A stretch of DNA of 64,000 bases from Amblyornis subalaris (taxonomy: Eukaryota > Chordata > Aves > Passeriformes > Ptilonorhynchidae). The position numbers and the translations under genes are program-made. Within the stretch, counting starts at the first letter, position 1. Each line of letters opens with the position of its first letter. Positions 39,384 to 50,683 of the stretch are shown here, in pieces. The notes below the pieces were generated by a model. That model made no database searches. It had not been told where the DNA came from and saw nothing but the letters and a program-made list of their open reading frames with translations. The DNA is taken from the NCBI GenBank assembly GCA_018881555.1, contig JACAXG010000018.1:6385634-6449633 (forward strand), in the 5' to 3' direction.

Positions 39384-39550
39384 TTAAAAATATTTCATTT
39401 AATATGGGACATTAATATAAAGGAGTTTTTAATTACTATGGGTTTTATCAGTAGAATGCAAATTTCCTTTAGATATTATTCTATCTGTACTTTGTGACTC
39501 TGGAATATATCTAATTAGATTTTCTCGGGAATAGTGGATGCAAATTTACA
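39384..39550. promoter_or_regulatory. candidate intronic enhancer: octamer and TAATTA motifs
   Basis: Two exact POU octamers ATGCAAAT (39456-39463 and 39538-39545) and two TAATTA homeodomain cores (39430-39435 and 39512-39517) fall within about 120 bp. The block is AT-rich and not recognisable as a repeat. AT-rich sequence yields such motifs by chance, so this is only a candidate. Conservation across birds and mammals would be the test. Confidence 0.22.
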
Positions 39551-42500
39551 CTCTGTGAAATTCAGCCGATTCTATGAAGATAAAGCAGAAAATTAGAGGA
39601 TAACAAAGCTTGAAAATGTGGATTTGATTTACTTTCTTTACAGACAAACTGGGGTATAAAAGATTTTTCTTTTGTATTTATATAATCTTATTCCTTTCTT
39701 ATGTTAATCTCATTTTCTAAAATAAGACGTGTTTCAGTGCCTACACTTGGCGTGAGTTAAGAAAATACATACTTAGATGATCCTACTATAACAAATCCTT
39801 TATCCAGAAGAGCTTGTAAATTTATCCCAGCAGAGCACAGTCTGTCTATTAGACTATAAATGTCTCACTAAAAGGAAATGTTAGGTAAAGTTGACATGGA
39901 GCTCATTTTCATATCCACCAGTGAATTGGTGCTAGAATTGCTAGGAAATTAGCTTTCAGAAATATGCTGTAGCAGGACTTCTTCAGGTTTTGGACCCATG
40001 TAATTTGTAGAAGAATTGGACAGAAGTAAATTAAATCTGCTATTCCATCTTCTTGTGAAAAATGGCCTTCATGGATCCTGTAAGGTACTTCAGTTTATAG
40101 AATCAATATATATTTTTAATTAAGATAGTAAACTGGAAAATACTTTATGTCTTAATTTAATGCTAGACCTCAAGTTACATGCCTTATCCTTCCTAGTTAA
40201 GATCGTTATATGTTTAAAGATATGTGAATGTAGACAGGAGCCCCTCCAGCACTAGGGTAGAAATCTCTACGTCATGGACTAATAACCACCATTTATAAAT
40301 GAGGCTTGTGATAGCCTCATGCAGGAGCATTGCTACTGCAATATCTCTCTTTCCCATATACAAAGAGGCATTTTTCCCCAGAGTCTCACTCTCTGGCAAT
40401 CGAAGACCTCCTNTTTATTATGGCCTAATCCTTCCCTGTCCTTTTTACCCCCCTCTCCTTTCCAGTCCTCTGCATATGCCCTACGTGTTTCCCTGTGCAA
40501 GATATTCTTTGGCTCATTTTCAAAGCTTCACGTCTGATAAATGTCAGGTTAGGCTATCCCTGGTGGTTAGGCAGTTGGCTGCTGCAAATAGAGTGTGTAA
40601 CAGGAATGGATGGATGGCAGCCATTCTCTTCATGGCTGGGTTAATTTGGTTTCTCAACTCCTTCCAGTTGCTAAAATGAGAAAGTTTTAGTATCTGGAGG
40701 TTTTACCTCTCCCTGATTTGCCACCTAAGTAGAAAACTATCTAGATGATAAGCAAGCATAATCTATATCTTTTGGGAAAACTAAGCTAAAATTGTAATGT
40801 AAGGACAGAAAATACTTGTGTTTGGCCTAATTTGGTGTTGGCCTTTAACTTCAGCAAGTTTTTACTTATTCAGGTGTTTGCCTTCTGCATCCAGCCAAGT
40901 GTACTGGAGAACAGTGACCATGTTGCTTTGTAGCCTGGTCAGCACTCCTGGTCTGATGCAAAATGTGTTTCATGGGTCCAAAAGGCTCAGCCAAAACAAA
41001 GCGTATGAATAAGCATCATGTTATGGAAAAAGTTGTCANTCTTGTGCCACGGGATTCCTTTCAGTGTTTAAAATATACCTGGAATCTATAGCAAGGTGAC
41101 AACATTTTCGTAAAAAGGAGTTCTTTAAAACAAGGACTCTGTCTAAAACTGTTGTGATGAAGTGAGATCTTCTTTGTGTCTGGAAGATTTTTCTGGAGCT
41201 TTTGCGTTTTCTTCTTGGGTTTATCATAAGCCATTCAACCAAAAATTCTGCTAAGTTAAAGCATGATCAGACTAAAGAGGTTTTGAGTATTAACTATGGA
41301 AATATCTCCATCTGAACAAGGCTTCATTAAGGCAGAAAAAAAATCTTCAGTTCGGCTATATTCTGATCTTGTGGGAAACTTTACGAAAAGAAACAGTTTT
41401 TGTTAGAATACCTTCTTGGAAAAGCTTACTCAAAATATATGAGCTTATTAGTTACACTGCACACACACAGAGACTCGTATGTCTCAATCAGAACAAAAGT
41501 GAAACAGAAGACACTTAATAGGACAAGGGTAAAAGGGAAAAAATAGGCCAATATTTCTGCATCTAGATTTAAAAATGCTCTTTCATCCTTAATTCCGAGG
41601 CGATGGCCTTGCAATTTAGAATAATGCAGTAAACTTACAGATTTTTTATGAATTTTATTAAACAGATTTTTGGCGTTGCCTTTATGTACATAGATCATAG
41701 TAAGAGTTGATACTTGTGCACAAAAGAGGAATAGAAAGCATGGTATGTAGTTTGAATAATCCTGCCTTTTCCTGCAGTGTTTTTAGAGTAATAGTTTCTT
41801 ACCTTATGTCTACATAGCAGAAATTTGCGCTGCCATAACCATGGTATACTGGGGTGTGTGAGGAAGTAGCTTCTATTTTAAATGTGCTCATTGCTGATTC
41901 TGTTTTGACTTGTTGGCACATGGGCCATAGGTCTGTATCTGCATTGATTTCCCATATGCAAAGCTCTGCAAGTTCAAACACTTCTTGGAAAACAGTTTCT
42001 ATCAGTAAGTTCACACTTTACAGTGTGGGAAGTTTCAGTCACAGTCACTATACATACAAAGCAAGCATGGCCAGTAACATCAGCTACAAATTGAAATTAA
42101 AATACTTGTTTAAAGAAGTTAGAAGTGTGGCGGTCCAATCCTAGTATAATAACTTAAAATATTTTATGTACTGTATCCAAAGAAATTGTGTGCATCTTAA
42201 AAAATATGGCAGTTGCCTTACTGCAGGTAGCAACGTATGTTATTCCTTCTATAGGACCATTCCTCTCCCCTTTCCCATGGTTTGCATATTTCAGGTATTT
42301 ATTCATGGAAGTCTTTAGGCATTTCCAAATAAAAATTACTATGTTAATTGCTATATGTGAATAATACATTGGGAGTCAATTAAGACCAGCTCAAGTTTGG
42401 AATTTTTAATGACAATTCTATTTTAAATTTTAGGAAAATCTCATGTGCTCTGAAAATAAGTTTTGTTTAGGTATAAAATCAAGATTGTGTTTTAACTTAT

Positions 42501-42688
42501 GACTTTACTCTCTATAGGTTAAAAGATTTGGCTGTTGTTTTTTTTTAATGAAAGAAACAAAAATTATACTGAAAAAGGAAGAAAAGGTAGCCTTCTTTGT
42601 TGAAGTCTATCCCTTCTAGTTTCTTATGTCTTTAGATTCTTGTTTGGCTTGGNGTTAGTGTTTTTATATTGTTGCTATTCTTTTGCAG

Positions 42689-42760
42689 ACGGTTAGAACA
42701 AAATTCAATCAAGGTCATACCTCCTGGGGCATTCTCACCCTATAAAAAGCTTCGAAGAAT
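42689..42760 (+). CDS. SLIT2: SLIT2 exon 10: D2 leucine-rich repeat 1
   Basis: 72-nt LRR exon. Acceptor CTATTCTTTTGCAG, donor GTACGT at 42761. Phase 2 both sides; its first base completes the Ile codon begun in exon 9. It reads [15 protein letters not shown], then SPYKKLRR. Human has T for S in EQNSI, as I recall. First LRR of D2, whose concave face binds Robo Ig1. A TA/CA microsatellite starts about 30 nt past the donor. Confidence 0.96.
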
Positions 42761-43377
42761 GTACGTACCCAATAACTCACATTTATTTTAATATATATAT
42801 ATACACACACACACATATATATAACAAGATAGATAACAAGATGGTACAGGAGAACTGCAGTCAATGTGTGAGCACTTAAGAACCTTTGCTAGAAGGTAAG
42901 CTGATAGGGCAGCCTGGTTATTAAGACCATATAGCATCTTTGCCATATTAATAATAATTGGGTTTTTACCAAATATTGAAATTGTTTAATATGGTTCTGC
43001 ATATTAGCAGTAAGTTATCGTAGTGAAAATTCTAGTAAAAAAAAGAGAATGAGGATAATTTCAGATTATTTTTGAGGCTGTATAGCTCTGTGGTCATAGC
43101 AAACACAGAATTCTTTAAAAAATTTACTTAAGCAATTAGGAAAAGTAAATATTTTGTCATTTTTTTCAAGCATTTGAAAGGTCTATTTTNAACCCTGCAT
43201 TTTGTTTCAGTGTACTGGCAATTTTAGTGGTTTTATATTAAAATTCTTTGACAGTGCCTAATGTAAATATTTTAATTTCTCTCTCCCATCCGTGCTTAAT
43301 TCTAATTACATATTATCTTAAAGTTAATTATTTTGAAAATATCTTGAATTAATTGAATCAAATTTCATTTGTTTCAG
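42761..43377 (+). other. SLIT2: intron 10 of SLIT2
   Basis: 617 nt, GTACGT to GTTTCAG. Contains the (TA)n(CA)n(TA)n microsatellite at 42791-42833; otherwise AT-rich unique sequence. Confidence 0.88.
42791..42833 (+). repeat. compound (TA)n(CA)n(TA)n microsatellite
   Basis: Alternating TA, CA and TA runs. The middle is CA x6 or so and the whole is partly self-complementary. Likely polymorphic in length; it sits close to the exon 10 donor. Confidence 0.9.
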
Positions 43378-43449
43378 TGACCTGAGCAATAACCAGATCT
43401 CTGAAGCAGCTCCAGATGCTTTCCAGGGCTTACGTTCTCTCAATTCACT
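43378..43449 (+). CDS. SLIT2: SLIT2 exon 11: D2 leucine-rich repeat 2
   Basis: 72-nt LRR exon. Acceptor TTTGTTTCAG, donor GTAGGT at 43450. Phase 2 both sides. It reads [15 protein letters not shown], then QGLRSLNS. Human SLIT2 has SELAPDAF as I recall, so an LRR-core Leu is Ala here (codons GAA GCA GCT CCA). The rest of the LRR pattern is normal. Part of the Robo-binding domain. Confidence 0.95.
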
Positions 43450-43979
43450 GTAGGTATATGTTTGACCTGTAAACAGAAGCAAATTTCTTATATTGCTATA
43501 GTGAAATTATTTTGGCCTTTTGGCTGCCTGCAAAATTTTGCTATAAATTGAATCAATTCTGAAAGTTGTAATAATCATTTTAGAATGGTAGTGATAATTG
43601 AATATTCTTTCACAACTGGGCACTAAGAATGTATGGAGTTTTTTATAAATACGTTCATGGCAAAGAGTTGAACAAAATCAAACATGTCTTTTATTCCCCA
43701 GTTAGTTGTTCTTACAAACAGCAAATCCACTTAGCAAGGTCCATTGGTAAGGCTGTAATCAGTGAGTTGCTGATTCTGCAGAGAGGTCTTGGGGCTGCAC
43801 ATCTTTTGGGAAAACGTGTGATCCTGCTGCCTCACAGGACCACAAGGATATTGCAAGTATCAAGTGGTTGCTATTAAATTCCTTTCAGGAAAATGGGAAT
43901 TTCTCTATTTTTGAAGTCAAAATCCCATAGCATATGCCTTTCATAATGGTGGCTTTGTTTGCTTTATTTCCTGGTACAG
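43450..43979 (+). other. SLIT2: intron 11 of SLIT2
   Basis: 530 nt, GTAGGT to CTGGTACAG. No repeat or extra exon seen. Confidence 0.88.
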
Positions 43980-44051
43980 AGTCCTCTATGGCAATAAAAT
44001 CACAGAACTTCCAAAGGGCCTATTTGAAGGACTCTTTTCTCTGCAATTGCT
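43980..44051 (+). CDS. SLIT2: SLIT2 exon 12: D2 leucine-rich repeat 3
   Basis: 72-nt LRR exon. Acceptor TTTCCTGGTACAG, donor GTGAGT at 44052. Phase 2 both sides. It reads [15 protein letters not shown], then [15 protein letters not shown] is one of the most conserved Slit motifs, shared with SLIT1, SLIT3 and fly Slit. PKGLF replaces human PKSLF as remembered. Part of the D2 Robo-binding solenoid. Confidence 0.96.
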
Positions 44052-45921
44052 GTGAGTATTTTTTTATTTATTCTATTTTGGGATCATTCAAAAGGGTAAA
44101 CATGATGAGAGATTTATGCCAGAAGAAGAACTGGCAGGAAGTCCCATATGTAAGATCAAAGTACAGTAAAACCAAATTATGTTAAAGCCAAAAGAGTCAA
44201 GACTGTTGTAGGCCAGTTTGCCATTCATCCACAAATGTGATCATATCAGCTAATGTCTCAGCCTAAAATGATAAAAATGAAGTTATTCTCTTGTGTGGAA
44301 TTTCTAAGGATAAAACGCAGAAGATATGATGCTGTCTTGCCCTCTAAATAGCAAATAGCATGTATAAAGTTGTGTGGGAACCATCAAAGGAATATTTGTG
44401 TGTTTTATAAAGAGAAAATATATAGTGGAAAAGCTATGTAATTGCATTTCTAGTTGTACCCATGAAAGAACAGTATTGCACCACAGTTGCATTGATGACT
44501 TTTAATGTTTTCTGACACTCTGTACAATTCCTTGACTCTGTGAACTCCAGGTGCTACTTCATTTAACACTTTGGAAGTTTCCACATGTAATCTTTTAAAA
44601 CATTGCTCTTTAGATTTTATTGTGGAATAAAGAATGTCATGGTGATATGTTTATCAAATATTTTCAATATTTAGCAGAAGAGGCTGTGCAGTAGGTGTAC
44701 TGTGTAAAAGAAGTGTGTTAAATAGACCATAAACCAGCAGTGGTGGTTTTGAAAGAACTTGTTCCAGAATAACTGACTCATTGAGTTTGAGTCTTCTGAA
44801 AAAATTTAAAACTTCTTTGTACTTGTTTAGAGTTATCTAATGTACAGACTTCACAAATGAAGTGGTTGGCAAAATGTCTACTATTATCAACTGATTGAAG
44901 ATGGCAAAACAGTAAATATATACAAAGAAAATGCAAGTTCTAGCACCACCTAGAGGTTTGCATTTTGATTTATTTTAGTCACAAAGTGGTATAGTAGTGG
45001 GCAGGGTACACTTTCCTGTTTTCCTTTAAAGGTGTTTTAGTTATACATTTCAGATATGGTAAAAAAAAAAAAAATAGAAAGGAAAAGACCTTTCCAAACT
45101 CCTCTCTATTCTGTATTAAAAAAATGTCCGTAGCTGAATATACATTGTATGGACAGTACCTTTAGGTTTAAATAAATTTCTACTTGTGTGGCAAAACTTT
45201 TTATCAGAGCATTAGGTTTCAAATCTACCATTTCATTCCATTTCTGGCTCGAAATGGAAAGAAGTCAAAAATATTTGGTTATAAAAATGCATCCAGTTGA
45301 ATGACTTTGTTTTTTCTCTTCAAAAGGAGTTGGTTTAGATTGGCTTGTTTGTTTTAACACTAAAAGTCTGGGAGGTACAGGGAAGAAAAGGTTCCCTTTG
45401 AAGATGCAGAGGAAAAAGGATNCAAGACAGATTTGGATATATTCCATGCCACCAGTTTTTACTACAACTCTGTTAATGTGGCAGCATGCTGATTAGTAAC
45501 ATATAATTAAAAGTGCCACCGCACATCTCTTCCAGCTAATGAACACAGTGTTCAGTTCCTTTTTTGTTTGTTTATTTATTTGGCAAAAGAAACTAGTTTT
45601 CCTTGAATATACTTGATTTTTTAGCTTTCTTTCTTTGCACAGTACACAAATACCACACAGACGTTTTACCAGCACATACAAGAAATGTGATTTTAGCTAA
45701 ATAAATGTACACACTTTAACTCCAAGGCGCAAAAATGTAGGAATACATATCACCTAAATAAGATATTTCAATTCAATGAAATTCCTTATGTCACTGTCAA
45801 TTATTATTTGTTCCTACATCTCTTGTTCTGGTTGCAAAGACAAAGAATTGTCTCTGAAAAATCCTGAAGCTGTGACATGGAGCGATTTCTTTTAATTTTG
45901 TAATTATCTTCCATTAAACAG
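44052..45921 (+). other. SLIT2: intron 12 of SLIT2
   Basis: 1,870 nt, GTGAGT to CATTAAACAG. AT-rich with a poly-A run near 45061-45074. No recognised mobile element. Confidence 0.86.
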
Positions 45922-46065
45922 ATTATTGAATGCCAACAAGATCAATTGTTTGCGAGTTGATGCATTTCAAGATCTGCACAACTTGAATCTTCTTTCTTTG
46001 TATGACAACAAGCTTCAGACCATTGCAAAAGGCACCTTCTCACCCCTACGTGCAATTCAGACCTT
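45922..46065 (+). CDS. SLIT2: SLIT2 exon 13: two D2 leucine-rich repeats fused
   Basis: 144-nt exon, exactly two 24-residue LRRs with no intron between them. Acceptor CCATTAAACAG, donor GTACGT at 46066. Phase 2 both sides. First [18 protein letters not shown]; second: [16 protein letters not shown], then [13 protein letters not shown] and SLYDN are Slit signatures. The last split codon becomes TTG (Leu) with exon 14, where human has Met as I recall. It completes the D2 solenoid before its cap. Confidence 0.96.
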
Positions 46066-46193
46066 GTACGTACGCTCTTGTTTATGGTTTTCTTTAGAGT
46101 GACTTCATATTCTACAATGCATTAAAGCACTGGGTACTCCTGAGACCGAAGGGAAATAACGTGTGATATTATTGGTTTTTTTCTTCATGAAAG
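46066..46193 (+). other. SLIT2: intron 13 of SLIT2 (short)
   Basis: Only 128 nt, GTACGT to CATGAAAG. The acceptor is weaker than usual: the T-rich tract is followed by TTCATGAAAG, so AAG rather than CAG or TAG precedes the exon. Confidence 0.9.
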
Positions 46194-46357
46194 GCATTTG
46201 GCTCAGAACCCATTTATCTGTGACTGCCATCTGAAGTGGCTAGCGGATTATCTTCATACAAACCCCATTGAGACCAGTGGTGCCCGTTGCACCAGCCCCC
46301 GCCGTCTGGCAAACAAAAGGATCGGCCAGATCAAAAGCAAGAAATTCCGCTGCTCAG
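46194..46357 (+). CDS. SLIT2: SLIT2 exon 14: D2 LRR C-terminal cap
   Basis: 164-nt exon, same length and phases (2 in, 1 out) as the D1 cap exon. Acceptor ATGAAAG, donor GTAATT at 46358. It reads [16 protein letters not shown], then [28 protein letters not shown] and KKFRCS. It has the CxC pair plus two later Cys of an LRRCT cap. [10 protein letters not shown] is deeply conserved in Slit proteins down to fly. It closes D2. Leaving in phase 1 allows exon 15 to be skipped without loss of frame. Confidence 0.97.
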
Positions 46358-47113
46358 GTAATTTTCTTAGTTCAGCTGCTATTTTTCCTTTATTGGCAAA
46401 AAAAAAGGGTGGTTATAGAAGTTCTAATGAAGGCAGCTGTCTCTCCATGGAACTATTAAACATCGCAGAATTTTTTTTAGTTCTTTGACTGAACAGAGGG
46501 AAATCTGGGAAGTCATAGACTATTGGATCACGGAACATTACCGTAGTTAACATATTTGGCACTATGTCTGAGTAGCATTAAGTCTAACAAAATAAATGCA
46601 ATATATAAAACTTCAGAATGAAATGCTAAAGTTATTCACTCCAAGTATCACCAACGTAAATCATTTTGTAAAATTTCCACGGGGCTCTGGAATATGTGAA
46701 AGATATAAAAATTTCTAAGCTAAATATGGAAACATGACATATTCATTTTATACAGGGAGCTTGCGTCATACTGAAATTTACTGTTTTCTTTTTCTAATCT
46801 TACTCCGTTTCCTACTTACATTTCTTCAAATCCTAACTTTTGTTATATGGTATCCAGCTGTTCCAGGTGCATTTCAGATTCTACAATTTATTCAGTCTCA
46901 AGTGCAAATACCAGATGAAAACTGTTGGTTATCCATGTTCCGGATACATTTATGACTATTCACACTTTGTTCATCAGCACTCATTTTGAATACACATTTT
47001 TTCACTAAATTATCTGTAGTTAACTGCAGTCCATACTTAATCTAANAAAACTCATTCTTTGCTTGCTGACATTCAGGTGCATCTTCTATTTTTTTTTTTT
47101 TCTCTTTATTTAG
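46358..47113 (+). other. SLIT2: intron 14 of SLIT2
   Basis: 756 nt, GTAATT to TTTATTTAG. A 14-nt T run and pyrimidine-rich stretch near 47088-47103 precede the acceptor of the 24-nt exon. No mobile element seen. Confidence 0.87.
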
Positions 47114-47137
47114 CTAAAGAACAGTATTTCATTCCAG
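47114..47137 (+). CDS. SLIT2: SLIT2 exon 15: 24-nt cassette exon (AKEQYFIP)
   Basis: 24 nt between TCTTTATTTAG and GTAGGT. Phase 1 on both sides. Included, the protein reads FRCS-AKEQYFIP-GTEDY; skipped, FRCS-GTEDY, still in frame. It lies in the D2-D3 linker, just after the Robo-binding domain. Human SLIT2 exon 15 encodes the same eight residues and a skipped form of it has been described, as I recall. The strong T-rich tract just upstream suggests polypyrimidine-binding regulation. Too short for ordinary gene finders. Confidence 0.95.
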
Positions 47138-49204
47138 GTAGGTTTGGCTCTGCAGTAAGATTGACTAACTGCAGATATTCTCTCCCTTTCCCCTAAAAGC
47201 AAAGTTTGTTATAGCTTGTAGGAAACTGATGCATGTGTATTAACCTTAGACAATACCTGTAGCTACACATAGTTTTCCTTTGTAGAATACAAGTAGTTAT
47301 GTTTTCTGAATATAAGAGCTTAGCATGCAGCTCCGTTTACCTTTTTCTGTCTCACAGATTTGCACACAACCTGCCAAAATTATACCTATACTTAAATTAT
47401 TTAGAAGGTTGCACCTGCTAGTTCATGTTTTAACTGACACTTTTACTTACCTTGCACCTTGCCTTTCTGCTGCTACTGTTTTTAAAATGTAGCTCCTGAG
47501 CTGCTTTTAAACACAGGAAACCATGCTGCTATCAAAGAGCTAGCACAACTTTAAAAAACCAAACATTCTACAAATGAACGTTTTCTTGCCTTGCTTTCAT
47601 GCTCTCTGCTGGCTGCAACTACTGCTTGCTCACCCTTCTTGTGTTTAGGAAATCACAGTGGAATGCTTGAAAAAGAAAGCTGATATTCTTAATTAGAGGC
47701 ATTCTGTGGTCACACGCATACAGTGAATCAGAAATGTTTTCCATTAAAGAAAATAGGACTTTAGAGTTGGGGTGAAATGGCAATTTACACACTGCTTTGA
47801 GCTACAATAAGTCTATGATATTTTTACAAAAGATTTACTGATGTTGGCCCTAGCTCTTTGAAATGTGTATCTTTCTGTATTTTACCTTGCTTGTCAGTGT
47901 GTGCACTGTTTTCTTAATAGAAAAAAAATGCTCATGTTCATAACAGATTATAAATAACCAAATAAATAGGGGAATAATGCATCTATTGATGAATTACANT
48001 ATGTGATTTGCAATCAGGGTTTTCTACCATAGTTTAATATCTAGAAAAATATCTACAATAATTCATTAGGACACCAGTGCACTTATTCTTTCAAGTACTA
48101 CAGGTATATCATCATTCTGCAGTCATCTTAGTTGTCTCTTTAGCTGGTACGTTTAACAGCTCTTCTTCAAGTGCTGTGTGATGTAACACTTAAATTTGCA
48201 GCAATCGTGTGATTGCACCTTCATGCCCTCATACTAATATTTTGGTTTGAATATGAAGAAAAGACAAAATGAAACACAAAATAAGGCAGCAATATGTCAG
48301 CACTGGCATCCACAAAAATGTGTTTTAAAGCAGCATTAAACAGAGGGGGATTCAATTTCACGAACCTGTAGTACCACTCAATTCCTTAATGTGTAGAACA
48401 GCTGTATTCCTGCCACAGAGTGACTTTTGCTCAACCTTGCCAGCACAACTTTTGCTCTGAGTTAGAAGTGTTTTCTTGCCAGCAAATGTCTTCACAGCCT
48501 GGTTATAATTTGGCCACACATGCAGTTTAGGCTTGTTTACGTACCCTTTAAAAAATGCTATTCTGGCTGTGGGAGGAAGAAGAAGAAGAAGAAAAACAAT
48601 TAAATTAAACAAAAAGTGCTATAGATAGGCTTCTTGAAATACAGTTTCTGTGCTTTCTTTTCTGATCAGGTTATCAGGGAGATCCTACTTAAAAGTATTT
48701 TAGTTGTCGAAGGCATTGTCCCTGAATATTTTAGTTGTTTAAACTGCTAATAGTGATGTACACTGAACACAGGAGGAAAAAAAACATATTTGTAGCCTTG
48801 TTTATTGGGTATTTAAAAGTGCTAGAAACACTTATTTTTACTTAAGTGACTACTATAAAATAATCTTAGCATTTCTTTAAAACACTTAAATATTTTTAAT
48901 GTTTCTTTTAAATATGTCATTGGGAGATGTTGCTCTGCAGACACTATGAAGTCTTAGTAAAATTTCATAATAGTAATTTGGAAGACTAAAGGTTATACAA
49001 GTATTAAATCATTTATTTGAAAAAATATCATTTATCTGCTGGCTCATAGAAATACTCTATAGTAGTTTCATCATATGTTTTACCAAGACATTTACAAGTG
49101 CTAGATAACATAGTGTGTGATGACTGTTGGAGTTTTTTTCTGTCCCCTAAGCAATCTGTTTCTCCTATATTTGTTTGGTTTATTAAGGATTTAAGTGGCA
49201 TAGC

Positions 49205-49262
49205 ATGTATATTGGACTCAATGATCCTTGAAGGTCTTTTCCAACTAAGAATATTCTGTAAC
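49205..49262 (+). mobile_element. CR1 3' tail remnant
   Basis: ATTGGACTCAATGATCCTTG, then AAGGTCTTTTCCAACTAAGA and ATATTCTGTAA match the last 55 or so bases of a CR1 element in sense orientation. Only the terminal piece was inserted or survives. Confidence 0.75.
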
Positions 49263-50010
49263 TCCTATATATGTTAAGGGAGCAGCTTTTAAAAAATACA
49301 TTCAAAATAGTGAAGAATAATTCATGGGAGGCATCATTGTCATCATCCTATATGAAATCTGTAATAAACCCCAGTCTTATCTTCATTTTTTAATGCCACT
49401 TAAAATGAATTATTCTTTCTCGCTTCTGAAGACCATTCCCCTTAGCACCTATCTTCTAATCAAACTAAAGTTAAGTAGAGAACATGAGAGCTTAGTTCAT
49501 GTTTTTGTCTTAATTGGGATTACTCTGTCTTTCTTTCCTTCTTGGCTATCTTTACTTTTGCAGGAGTTCACCATTTTGGCTGTAAGTAAAGTTCAGTGTC
49601 TGAGCTAAATCACAGTGTACCTCCCAGCCCTGATGCACCTTCTACTAGTCTCAGTCTTTTCACCTTTGTCCAAGAAGAACCCACAGGTCCTTTCAGCTTC
49701 TCTTTGTTTTCTTTGTCACCCACCCTCAGTTCCTTACTGGATGTTTTTTCCTGATATGTATAGGATGTTTTCTTTGACTGACTCTGGGAAATGGTGGAGG
49801 AAACTTTCAATGTGGTTTTTTTTCTTTCTTTTTTTTAATATTGTATTTTTATTTAATCTGTGACAGTGATACTGTTACTGTGGCACTGGACATTCAGTAA
49901 TAAGAATGCCATGTCATGTAAGCAAGTGTTAAACTTCAAATGCTTCTGTAACTTATACCTACTCCTTCCTCTTTTCCCTTGCTCTTATCCTTGGCCTAAT
50001 GGATGCAGTT

Positions 50011-50120
50011 TTGATTATGTAGCGAGATTTTCTGTTGTGCTTGATCTAACCATGTGGTTGTGAGGTATGAGTAAAACATGGTTCTGTCAAGCACCATGGA
50101 ACGTCACGCAGCTTTCTACA
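50011..50120 (+). ncRNA. MIR218-1: microRNA precursor mir-218-1
   Basis: A 110-nt stem-loop on the host sense strand. The 5p arm at 50035-50055 begins TTGTGCTTGATCTAACCATG, which is miR-218-5p with seed UGUGCUU. The 3p arm at 50078-50099 contains TGTCAAGCACCATGG. GTGCTTGA pairs with TCAAGCAC and AACCATGT with ACATGGTT; outer TGTAG (50018-50022) pairs with CTACA (50116-50120). Compared with human mir-218-1 as recalled, differences are a few bases near the 5' end, one in the loop and one in an internal bulge of 3p. In vertebrates it lies in SLIT2 intron 15, as here, and its known targets include ROBO1 and ROBO2. Probably processed from the host intron. Confidence 0.97.
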
Positions 50121-50683
50121 GCATGGCAAGCTGCTGAGGCTTAAGTCAGGATCACACATTTCTTAAATTAAAGCTGAAAACAGGGCTTTCAATCTTATGT
50201 GTTGAGATGATGTGGAGTATCGGGACTATAAAAAAAAAATCACAGAGGTTAATGAAGTCCAGTCAACAATACAAATTTGTAACCAGAGAAAGAGAAAAGG
50301 TGGCATTCAGGATCTATTTATTCTTGATACAGAGAAAGAAAATAAATTCTAAAACAAATAGTGGCATTTGTGTGATTAGCTATAAACAAGTCTAGATTGG
50401 CTGACAACATAATCAGCAGAAAGTACAGCTGTGAAAAGCTCAAGTTAATGTTATCCTGCTATGTGAAGTTGGTCTCAGTTTCTTTTTCCAGCATATCTTA
50501 AGTCCCTATATTTAACCCTCTCTTGAAGCCCTTGTGTCTGTTCAGTATCACAAATTTTATCATACATTTCCCAAGTTGCCCACCCGTTATCTGCATTGCA
50601 GACATCTTTTCAACCTTCTCAAAAGAAGCAAGTCTTATACTTAATTGACTTAGTATCTGTGTTTTGACTTGAATCTTCTACAG

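Larger units (their letters stand above)
25430..42688 (+). other. SLIT2: intron 9 of SLIT2 (largest in the window)
   Basis: 17,259 nt, GTGTGT to TTTTGCAG. Contains a solo LTR (25755-26318), a weak CR1-like trace near 28480-28560, an old minus-strand CR1 (about 28885-29310), a 61-bp polypurine tract (33576-33636) and an AT-rich block with POU/homeobox-type motifs (39384-39550). TAATTA-rich stretches also occur near 32880-32965. 26320-28480, 29310-33570, 33640-39380 and 39550-42680 hold no feature I can name. Open frames here are short and featureless. Confidence 0.8.
47138..50683 (+). other. SLIT2: intron 15 of SLIT2 (hosts mir-218-1)
   Basis: 3,546 nt, GTAGGT to TCTTCTACAG. Contains mir-218-1 at 50011-50120, a CR1 tail remnant at 49205-49262 and a GAA run at 48575-48595. 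The rest is AT-rich unique sequence. Confidence 0.88.
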
